The notes under the pieces were generated by a model. It saw only the letters and a program-made list of their open reading frames with translations, did not search any database and was not told where the DNA came from. This document shows, piece after piece, positions 37,101 through 49,100 of a stretch of DNA of 64,000 bases (position 1 is the first letter of the stretch; every line of letters starts with the position of its first letter). The position numbers and the translations under genes were made by a program. This stretch comes from Brachynemurus nebulosus (lineage: Eukaryota; Arthropoda; Insecta; Neuroptera; Myrmeleontidae): positions 171,217,498-171,281,497 of the forward strand of contig JAPWDM010000001.1 in the NCBI GenBank assembly GCA_035578155.1, written 5' to 3'.

Positions 37101-40100
37101 GAATTCGAATTTCTAAACTTACCATGAAAATACCCGGTACTATTTGGACTGAAAATACTTGTATAATCACACACAACATTAACACATTTTTGATTCGTCC
37201 TACTATGACATTTTGCATCAAAAATTTGTGGATTACAAATTTTTCCTTCCTAAAAAGAAAAAAAAAATTAAAATAACGGAACAACTTGTACGCTGTCCTC
37301 TATATTTTACCCACCACCGTATACTGAAGTTCCGGATCACAGATACAGTCAGCTCCTGTCTTATTCATTCCCTTAATATAGAACGGTTGATTTCCAATCG
37401 CAATCAAATACAAGGCAATTACAACCGCAAAAAACAAAACTACAAGATGTAATACCCACGGCGCCAATGGGAAAAATAATGCAGATGTTGCACTTGCTAC
37501 AGCTCTAGACAAAAAAAAAATTATATAGTAACAACTTTTATAAGCGTTTTTTAGAAAATAATAATTACTTGCTTGCTTCTTCGATAACTGCTATAGCAAT
37601 CAAAATTCGTTTTCGTAAGGCCAAAATAATTAATAATATTACAGCTAATAATATGCCCGAAATGATAGCAAGAGCCAACCAACCATCTTTCGTATTCAAT
37701 TTCGTATCCCATGTGGTTCCGCCAACTTTAATTTTACCGGTATGATTTTCATCTGGATGATTCTTCAATTCGATATAATTCACAACTCCAAAATATAAAC
37801 CTAAATTATTCGTAAAATTATTAATTTTGATAAGTTTTTTTTTCCCGCCAATTTTTATAATACGTGTACTTACCAACTGCCAGTAATGCAACGGCCCCGA
37901 ATAATGATATCCAAACCATACAACCGGCAAAGAATCGCATCAGCCATATGAAAAGTATACATAATATTGTACCGATAACGAGACCAATCACAATTTCCCA
38001 TTTTGATTGGACAACATCTTCTACAATTTCATGTCCTGCCTAGGATTTAGATACAAAAATTAAGATTTTGTTACAAATTAAACAAATTATTCAAATCTAA
38101 AAAAAAATTGAATTTTCTGCAATCGATCCAAAATTAGATATTTTCTAATTAATTGACTGTCACGAAAATAATATTTTCTTTTACTATTCAATCAAACAAT
38201 TTCGAGAGGAAATATTTTCCTAAATTATTTTCCAAAAATCTAGACAGTTTTTAGTTGAAGTTTTTAATTAGAGAAAGGAAGAAACTTAGTTTTTAGTCCC
38301 TAAATAGTACTACATAAATATCATTAATATACAAAATGATTAATGTGATAATGAATATAAAAAAGTAAATCTATTCGTTGACCTCATCACTTACTTCTAA
38401 ATGATATAGGCACATGCGCACACTAATTAAAAAATGCGCGGGAACTGACTGTCAATTTCCGCCAACTCTTGAGTAATTTTTAATTAGTGTGCGCATGTGC
38501 CTACATCATTTAGAAGTAAGTGATGAGGACAACGAATACTAATAAAAATATTTGTTTAAGTAGCAGTTTTGGATAGTATCAAACTGTCAGGATTATGCGC
38601 AAAGCCGTTTTAATATTTATAAAAATTGCTTTGCGCACAATCCTAACAGTTTAGTACTGCTGCTTAAACAAGTTTTAAGAACAATTACCGTTTTTATCTG
38701 ATTATTAACTATATTACATTAAAATATATTGCAAATACATAATATTTGTATCATAGGTATATACATGTGTTAAGTTAGCAAGTCCAAATTATCACCTGCA
38801 TATTTACAAATTTCACTGAAAAAGAAACATATAATTTCATTCCTATTTATTCAAAGTGTATTTTACTAAAAGGACCAATATTATAAAAAAATAAAATACA
38901 TAAAAATATATCGTCAATTTAATCGGCTAACGATTGCAGAAAAAATATTGTACACTTCCGGAAATTGTTTGGCTTGATTCAGACAGAGACTCTTAGCATT
39001 CACCAGCAGATCTGCTGTACTAGAATCTGTCTAATCACCCAATAAAACATTACTTTCCGGAATTACTATAATTATATAAATATTTAAAACCACTATAAAA
39101 CAACACAGAGCTAAGCGTATTAAAAACGGTTAGGTAGCAAGCGCATGCGTATTTTTATGTAATCAACATAACAACCCAATTACATATTACTATACAAATA
39201 TATATTTTTAAATTTTCTTATGACAATTTAACGCATGTGTATCAAGTCCCATAAGAATATTGTAGTTTTTTTTTTCACTTTTACTATGGAAATAAAGTTA
39301 GGACAGATTTTTACAGCGAAAAAAATGGTACAAAACATTTCATTGGTCATTTCACTGTAGGTAAACATGATAAAAATGAAATAAAAATTCGTATTGGTAA
39401 ATTTAACTAATTTCAGAATCATGATAACAATGTATTAAATAATAATTATGAATTATACAATTTAATTTATTCGTTAAATTGTCTTACCGTATTACACTTG
39501 AGTTTTATATTTTTTCTGAATAAATTTGTGTTTTCTACAACTCAAAATTCTTGACTAAAAACAATTTAACTCGAAGAACTGTCGACCCAAAAACGGTTCA
39601 GCTTCGCTGTCGCGTTTTTGTTAGTTGATAATTCTTCTCGTTAAATTGCTAGGCAACAAATTTTCGTTATATATAAACACAAATTTATTCGAAAAAATAC
39701 AAACCTCTCGTGTAATAAATAATAAGTGAATAAATAAAAACAAAAAACATGGCTTTCCAATATGGCGGCTCTTTATGTACTAATAATAATGGTGTGTCAC
39801 TTGTAGTTTTTTGTTTTTATTTATAATAAACAAATTTCTACATTCTTTTTTTTTTTTAAATTACATTCCAAAAATTTACAATCATTAAAGCTAACATACA
39901 AAACCAATATTATATGCAACCCAATCAACCCATTTCGTTTTAAATAATAATAACAAATTATTTTTTCAAAAATATTTTAAGTATAAATCATCAAAATGTA
40001 AGAAAAAGGAAAACAAATTCAAAATGGAATTATTAAAGAAAAAATAATTATAGGCCAAATCAACTAAAAATTGTCTGATTTCATTTAAAAAAATGAAGCA

Positions 40101-43100
40101 AAATTAGACATACAAATTTAATAAGTTACTCTAGTTATTCTAATACAAAAATAATAAAAAGGAAAAGAGACAGAAAACTAGATAGTCTAATTTTACTTCA
40201 TTTATTACATTTGCCTGATGACGTCAGATCATTTCTAGTGGATTTAGTCTATACCGAATCTACTAGAGTTTATGTATATGTAGTGAAAATAGTTTGTAAT
40301 GCTTGTATGTATGTACTGTGATGCCAATACAATAGGCTGAATATACCGAATAGTTGAATAGCCTCTGTCCAGGTTTTCAATAGTTCAGGTTGACATTATA
40401 TTCAATTTTTCACTCCTTATATGAGGGGTAACAATTAACTATACAAAAGATGCAAAATTTAGGTCTATAACAACTAATCGAATTCAAATTTATTTCGAAT
40501 AGTAGTCTAGAACTTTTTTTTGGAAAACATTAGGAAATTCGAATCTTCAATCAAGAAAATACTTGAATTTCTGAATGGGATAAAGACTTTAAGACTACGG
40601 TGCTAAAATCATGTTGTGCTTTCTAACATTTACGTGTTTAAAATGTTGATTTCTACACAAAAAAATATTTATATTACCTTAATAAATTTAATACATATTG
40701 AAGATAAAAATTTTAGACAAGTGGCATTACACTGTAATTTTTAGTGAAGAAGATATTAGAAATCAAATATATCAAAAATATCCAGTGTATTGTGATCAGT
40801 AAAGCAAACAAAACAGTTTAATAACAACCCTACATTTTGATCATGAGTTAAGAACTAACGTGACCTAAAATTGAAAGAAAATAGTTCTGAAATGGGTAAA
40901 CCAAGCTCTGTTATATCCCGCTTGACTTTATTATCCCATTTTCAAATTTAAATCCCTCATTTTTAAGCTCTTTTCCCATAAAAATTCTTAGACTCTTCCA
41001 CTTAGATACAGGCAAACGACTTCTATCATTGTGCCAAATTTCGAGTTTATATCAGTAGAGCTAGTAGTTACCTACTGAGAAATAGTATATTGTGAAATAA
41101 GTCCGGGAAATTGTCGATTGCCCATGAAAGCGAAGTTGAGCGCACGAACGTAGTGATAAATCAAAATGTATTATGAGAATGGAAAGTAAGAACAAGTAAG
41201 AAATTTGAATAATAGATTGCGATAAAGTTAGTTATTGACTGTTTTTAAGCATTTTATCAGTACATTACATACGAATATAAATTAATTCATCATTCAGTTT
41301 CTTTCCACATGTATGTATTGCAATTTTTATAATATTATAAATTAAATATTAAAAAATGTTCCCATGTATAAACTAACCTTTTAGGGTTGATCCACACTAT
41401 AGTGCCAGTCACAGTCCGTTCTCAGTCCAGTCTTCGTCCGGTAAAATATTCTTAGAAATAATAAGTGTATTCACACTACCAACTCCAGTCCAGATCCAGT
41501 CCAGTCACGGTGCAACACCGATCCATTCCAAAGAATATTTGACTGAGGTCGGATTTGTCCATAGAAAAATAACGCAATTTCTCTATGAACAAGTACGTTA
41601 TATTTCTCTATGGTATCACTGGCTTCAGTTAGTCAGTGTCACTTAAATATATTATTTGACGGTTATATCTACATAATTTAAATGCCTGAATTTTTATTCA
41701 TTATAATTTTGCAATATGACAACTGAAAAGTATTGCAATTTTGAAAAAGGTAATTATTTATCAATTAAAAATTAATAAATAAGTATATAATCTATAGTGA
41801 ATGACAATATCTATGAACATGGTAAAATGACATTGGATCGAGAACGAACCATACCATTCATGAGACACAAATGTGAATGTAATAGGATTTTACCGGAGCG
41901 AGACTGGACTGAGAACGGACTGTGATCGGCACTGTGGATCAACCCTTATATTATTTATATAACGGACAGTGTGGATCAACCCTTATATTATTTAGTAAAG
42001 CAACTTCTAGGGAAATTGGGAGGTTTTGAGCGTTTTGTTATGTTTATTCTATGAAGCTTTTTTATAGTAAAAAAAAAAGTTGTATTAAGCTGGGTCCAGA
42101 GGACCCATTAGTAGTTTATTTGTTACAACTTTTATATAGAGGAGTCAAAGCTTAAAAGTCGAAAACGCATTCGTTAAAAATTTTATTATAATCGTGAAAC
42201 TAAACGTAATAATTCAAATATTATTATTAATAATTTGAATGAGATACTCAATATTTTTAAATTAACCCAGTTTACCCAGATTTCGATTTAACTCTCTTAA
42301 AAATTGTAATTCTGATTTTAATTAACACTATGAGACCCGAGCACCTTCGTAGTAAACTTCCCCGGAAGCCGGCAATATTTAAAAAAAAACTTTATATAAA
42401 CAAATACCTAAAATAAAATGACTCAAACACTTAATAGATTCAACACAGTTCAACATGTATGTGTAAAACTGTAAACATACGTACGTGATACGTACATACT
42501 ACATGTACACTGACATTCAGATCAATTTTATTTAAAAACATAAATTATATTTTTTATGTATTCTTTGTTTATCTTACAATTTTTTATATATAGAAACCAA
42601 AAGAGTAGTGTGTGCTGGTATGTATTTGTGTGAGTAGAAACACATCTGTGTGATGAATGATGATAAACATCGCACACATAATGCGTAACCAACTAATCAA
42701 TTAATCATTGATCGCGGTCGGCCTCTGGGGATGTTTTGTTTGGTTTCGGATGCCGAAGCCATGGGACTGAAAGTGTTAAGTTGATATGATTGACTGTGAG
42801 TAATCAACGTTTGGACACTAATAACTGAGATGTCAAATTTTCCGAAATAATTACAATATTCGTCAGAACTAGTGAGGCTTTCGTAATCGCAATACTTAAA
42901 TATATACAGCAGTAGACATGCTAAAAATTTTGATGCATATTTCAAAAACAAAGCGTTCATTTTCAGCCAAACGAAATTCCAAATCATGTACAATAAATTC
43001 CAGACACTGTTTGCTTTATTGATCACAATAAGCAGAATATGTTCAAATCACTATTCAAAATACAAAAATACAATTTAGATATATTTTCTTAAAATTAATT

Positions 43101-46100
43101 CCAATATTTAAGCGAAATTCAAAATAAAAATATCCACAAAAAGACAAATAAACCAATATCACCCATTTTGTAAAATTACAGTAGGGATTTACCTGCGATA
43201 ATTCATTCAATTGTTTAATATTTTTAATTCCTTCCCAAAATGAGCTGATATCATTATTATTAATAGCTTGTTGAATAATAGTTTCATTCACGTTGGGACT
43301 GGGTATGCAATACTTGAAAACTGTAAAAATATTTTTACATAACAAAATCTGCGATACTTTAAAATAGTACCAGCCATATAAACAAAAATAATTTTTACCC
43401 TTTGTAGCCAACACCAGAGTTATGAGTTTCAATATACAGAGCAAAATACACTCAACCTTCCTATAGCACGATTAATTCGTATCGTGTTATATGGAGACAA
43501 CTTTGTTCTTAGAACTAATTTTTCATTTTTTTCACAAAATAAGTACAAACATTTTTTTTTGTATCGTGTTCTATCGAGACATCGTTATAAGAGACCTATC
43601 GCGCTATATCAAGTCATATGTGACCTTATAAAAAATCCTCGTGAAAATATACGATTAAACTTGCAGGAGCTCCGATGACAGCAGTTCAACAACGTTGTTG
43701 AAGGAGTTTTACTCAAATACGCATGCGTTCTACGAAAAGCGTGTTATAAAAGTACCGCGTTATAGGAAAACTGTTACGATTTTTGTTCCATTATGAAAAT
43801 GTCGTGTTATATGAAGGTTGGCTGTATTTTACATTTTAAAAATTGTGTTGAAAATGACTTTTTTGTTAAATTTTAATTAATGAAAGTTGAAATTTTCAAT
43901 ATATTTCGAGTTATAAATCAAGTATGTAATAATAGGTAAAAATTATTCTGGTCACATTTTTACAAATAAAAATATTTTATTCTTGAAAATATATAAAATT
44001 AGTTTAAAACTACTTTGGTTTTTTTAGACAGATACTCTTTGGAATTCAGATAAAAATAAAACTGAATATAATAATTGAAGACCTTGTATTCACTAGGTGA
44101 TAATTTACGGTGAATAAATGAAAATTTTAATTATAGTTTGTTTTTTTTTTTTTTTTGTTTTTTTTGCAAAACGCATTTGTGCGTGAAGGCCATATTATTT
44201 TTTGATTCATTATACATAAGGTTTTGTATCAACTATGCCGTGATCTATGTCATCTATTTCCACTGTGAAATTTTTTGGACAAGTGTAAACACGGCAAATT
44301 TTCACTGCCTTAGGATGCACTTGTAAACGAATAAGACTAATTGTCACGTCGGTTGATAAGCCCTAAATTGTAAAAAAGTTGTTTGTTTATTAAAAGTTAA
44401 AAAGAAAATCGTTCTTGTCAGTCCATTTCCCCCTATTCTTCACCCTGCTATTAGAGCTCAAACTTGGACAGACAGTAGTTACCAGTTAATATAGTTTTAA
44501 ATTGTAGTTTCGTACCTTCAAATTTTTTGTATTCATGATTCCTATATTGGGTCACCAATTTTCATAAAAGAAAATAACTTTATAACCTACATAGACTTAC
44601 ACGGTTTACAAGTTGGCAATTTGATGTCCGAACTTTAATAAACTGTTTTAAATACTCCCAATTTTAACCCCTCTAAATTTTAATTAATACGCCACTGATT
44701 ACGCTATTAGTAAATTTAATTTTTTTGTTAGTATATTTTTTGTTAAGTGTTGCAAGTATGCTGAAGAGGAAAGAAAATAGAAAATGATTATGATGAAATA
44801 CAAGTAGAGAATAGAGATTATTCAGTCACAAAATATAACAATGTTATATTGTTATCACTATTACGGTGATAAAGTTAAACTATGTAGTTTTTAATCATTT
44901 TACCTGGAACTTAACCTATTTTGTTCCAACATACACAACAGGGCAGCGATTCTTGAAAAGTGAAGTGAAGTGGAATGGAATGAAATGAAATAGCTGAGAA
45001 CAGAACCAAAGGAAATATATTTTTATAAGTTGGTAGGTATACATTATTGTGAGAATGGGTACTCTATCGACGAAATTGATTACTATATATATTACATACA
45101 TACGTGAGGAGGTATTATTTATGGTACACAGTTTTCATTTCCGGTTACATATTATGTGGAATTTAAAAAATAAAATTTACAAACATTCATCATTAGTATT
45201 TTTAATTTCAAATATTATCGAGTGCTTGTGAGACACTACTACGTATGACAAACTTTTATTTGCATTTCAACACACGCAGTATTTATATGTTCATAAATCG
45301 TTCAGCTAAACTGAAACTTTAAGCCCTCGATTTCTTTAGTATAGTATGGCCAAAAACCACACGTAAATTAAAAATCACAAAGTGATTGAAAAAATTATCC
45401 GGATCGGCCGGGAATTGAACCCAGGATCTTGAAATTAAAATTGTAACTGTTTCTCGAATCAGAGAGAGTACTAATACGCATAGGTGATTGAATGGGTGTC
45501 CGGCTCGGCCGCTTACCGAGCATGGGATCGTTGGTGTAGAGGTTAGCACGTCTGGCTAGTTACCAGAAGATCCTGGGTTCGATTCCCGGTCGATCCAGAT
45601 AATTTGTTCAATCACTTTGTGATTTTTAATTTAATCATTAGTAGGGTAAAAGCCCCCTTTGTGGAACGGTATCTAATACTGGAACAGTTTTGACATTTAC
45701 ATATTTACTTCTTTAATTAAGTAAGGAAACTTTAAATGCGAGGTGAATTTAAATTGAAAAACAATCATTCTATTAATAATAATTTCTGTTATCAGACGTT
45801 TCTTTCAGAAATAACTTCATTAATATGTAAATGTTCATAATTAGATACCGTTCCACAAAGGGGGCTTTTACCCTATTATTAGAAAATAATTACAAAAAAA
45901 AAATATTAAAAACTAAATAAAATTACTAACGCTACTACTACAAAACAAGGTTATGTCGAAATTTTGTTTCTACTATTAACTACTATTAAAAAGGAAGATA
46001 TACAATTTAAATAAAAAAAATTAATAAAAGATAAAAAATAATTAAAATACAAGAAAAAAAGTAAAAAATTAAAACAGTTAATATAAAACACAGCTAGCTA

Positions 46101-49100
46101 TTCAAAAATTACAACGAACGCAAACGGAATGGACGAAAGATGGCAATAAAATGATGAATTTTTATAAATTTTATTTTTTAAATTCCACATAATATGTAAC
46201 CGGAAATTAAAACTGGGTACCATAAATAATACCTCCTCACGTATGTAATGTATGTAATATATATAGTAATCAATTTCGTCGATAGAGTACCTATCATCAC
46301 AATAATGTATGCCTACCAACTTATAAAAATATATTTCTTTTGGTTCTGTTCTCAGCTATTTCATTTCATTCCATTCCATTTCACTTCACTTTTGAGTGAA
46401 GAATCGCTGTCCAGGACGCACCTGTTCTAAAGAAGAAGAGTTTTAGTTACGGAAAGTATTATAATTTTATTATTTTATGACGTATTCGGCCTACTGTGTT
46501 TGTCAAACACTGGGAAAAAATATTAGGGAAAATTGGAAAATTGTTATATTTTGAGTTAGGAAATAACTGACATTTTTACATGCAACTTCCCTGTAAGTCT
46601 CATGCTGTCTCAGTAACTTATTTTCATTCCCTAACAGGCAATTTATGAATTCTAGTACTTCAAGAAAATTTATAAGAACTTTGTATGGTGTGGAGATGTA
46701 AATATAAAGTAGTAGCGATCAATTTAGTTATAAATTAAGTCTATCATAGACACAGTGATGAATTTATCTATAGCAATGAAGATCAGTGGAGTGAATCTTT
46801 TTGCACTCGGGACTCTCAGGATTTTATCTCGCCCTCTCGGTAGACAAAATAGACCCGTAATCATTATAAAAATAATAAAATAATTATGCAATTTTTTACT
46901 AGATTCCGAGCCATTGGTTGGACACCACTGATCTAAGTTATTCAATGGAAGTTTATAACAAATTGACAATAATGTAAATTATAAAATTTGGGATTAAGAA
47001 AGGACAGTAAGATTAACATTATTTTAACTATATTTTGAACAAAATCAAATTTTGTCTGAATATATAAATTTTTCTTGACAGGAATAACTCAACTCAGTTC
47101 TCAAATCATTCATATTAGGTCAATAACTATGGAAAATTTATAGCAGGCAACAATTAACAGCTATAAGAAATGTTTCTCAAATATACAGTTAATTGGTTTG
47201 ACTTCAAAGAATTCAATAAGCATGATTGGCATTAAAAGAAAATTAAAATTAATAAAAAAAAAAAACTATGTAAGTAATGCAGAAAAGAAATTTACTTAAA
47301 ATTTGCATCATTGAAGTCTTGAGATTTTTTTACACCATAGATGTCATTTCTAGAGTGCGCAATTAATTTATATATGCACCATGCACAATAAGACATTTTT
47401 ACTTTACATTCAAGTTGAATAAGTTAACGATAATAAATTGCTATCCTTAAGGGTTAACAGAAGATGATTTAATATGTTAATTATTCCTGTCAAGATACGT
47501 AACACTGAGCCATTACTTGCTCAATTATTTTTTTTTTCATGCTCTTCATGCAAATACACCCAACATTATCAAAAAAGAACATTTTCCCCGATTAAAAACT
47601 AAAATTTTTGGAGATATCCATATATTATACACAATAACCATCTCTCATTACTTTCGTTAGTAATTTTTCTTAAATTAAATTTTAGTAACATGTTTTAGAA
47701 CAACATGAGTGTGTCTAATTTTAGCTGCCTATATATGATTCAGTTACCTTTTCAATATTAACGTTGTCAGTTGTCAGTGAAATAGTGTTTTGAAGAAACA
47801 CGACAACCCACGAGAGGACATTTTTAAAATAGTATGTGGCTTTATTCACTTGTTCAATTGGAATGGTTTGAAATAAATTAGTATTTTGTACTGATGTCGT
47901 CTTTATTGGTGCGCTAATACAAAAATTCAGAACTGTATAATAGAAAAAAAATAAAAAAATATCAAAGCAGTTAAAACATTTTATTTGAAAATGGTTAATT
48001 TTTATTTCTAGACAACTAAATTTAGATAGACATTTGGTTAAATAAAAGGTTAATTGAGTAATAAAATACATACAATCATTATTATTTGCTAATTCGAATT
48101 TTTAATAATACACACGAGCGAAAAAATTACGCAAGAGCCGCACAGCAGCGAGTGTGTAATATGCATTACAACCGAGTTACGTACTATAGTTTATCTACGA
48201 CTAATATGAAATTCACAGTAAATAATATAAATTTGGTACGAATATAATACATTAAAATAGTCAAACTTTAAATGTATTAAGTTGTTTGGTAAAAATTTTG
48301 TACAGATTTTAATAAAATATTACAGTACACTGCCTTGTGTAAAGTATAAAATTTTACACCAGCTGTATGTAAAACATAGCTTACTTAAATTAAAAATCAC
48401 AAAGTGATTGAAAAAATTATCCGGATTGGCCGGGAATCGAACCCAGGATCTCCCGATAACTAGCTAGGTGTCTGACACCTGGTGTAATTTTTTCAATCAC
48501 TTTGTGATTTTTAATTTACATTTGGATTTTGGTCATACTAACCAAAGAAATCGAGTGCTTAAAGTTTCAGTTTAGCTGAACGATAAGTGAAGATATGAAT
48601 ACTGCGTGTGTTTAAATGCAAACAAAAGTTTGTCATACATAGTAACGTTTCACAAGCACTCGATAATATTTGAAATTGAAAAATAGCTTACTTACAATTA
48701 TTTTGTACAGTAAATTAGCAATTTCATGGTAGTTGTAGATAAAACATTTTATTATCAAGATGGCGGCTACTAAACAGCTGTTTTTAAATTATTTAAAATT
48801 TCATTAAAACTAGATTTAGTTTACATTCGAAATTTCTACAATATTAAAGAATAAGAAATTCCGATTTTTATTTTCCACAAGTGCTTCCCCTTTTATTATA
48901 TTAGATATAATGTAAAGTAATGTAAATATAAATATAACCTCATTTCAGTTGCGTTGCATACTTCAATGTAAATGACCCTTTCTTTTTGTATTGAATAGGG
49001 AACGAATGTTTACAGGAAGAAAATAACTTTTTCCATAATTACGTGTGCGTGAACAAAATTTAATTCACTATAATAAAACCTACATTAATGTATACAGCTG

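Larger units (their letters stand above)
44944..46411. repeat. Large inverted repeat with ~250-bp arms
   Basis: Arms 44944-45192 and 46151-46411 are reverse complements at roughly 90 percent: CAGCGATTCTTGAAAAGTGA, TAGCTGAGAACAGAACCAAA and CGTGAGGAGGTATTATTTAT all reappear inverted. The 960-bp loop contains the tRNA-like composite (45204-45633) and a TA-flanked MITE (45643-45877). The short open frames in the arms mirror each other and are not genes. Confidence 0.85.

Noticed and set aside
42697..43026. Third alternative CTL2 exon (YIFKYCDYESL)
   Set aside because: Only five residues match exon 5B, no AG acceptor precedes them at the right phase, and no donor fits.
45527..45598. Functional tRNA-Thr(AGT) gene
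   Set aside because: It folds, but has a mismatch in the acceptor stem and sits inside a dispersed repeat with a half copy 3 kb away. Kept only as a tRNA-like feature with low confidence.
45319..46430. Several ORFs of 60-76 aa around the large inverted repeat
   Set aside because: They mirror each other through the arms and are by-products of the repeat.
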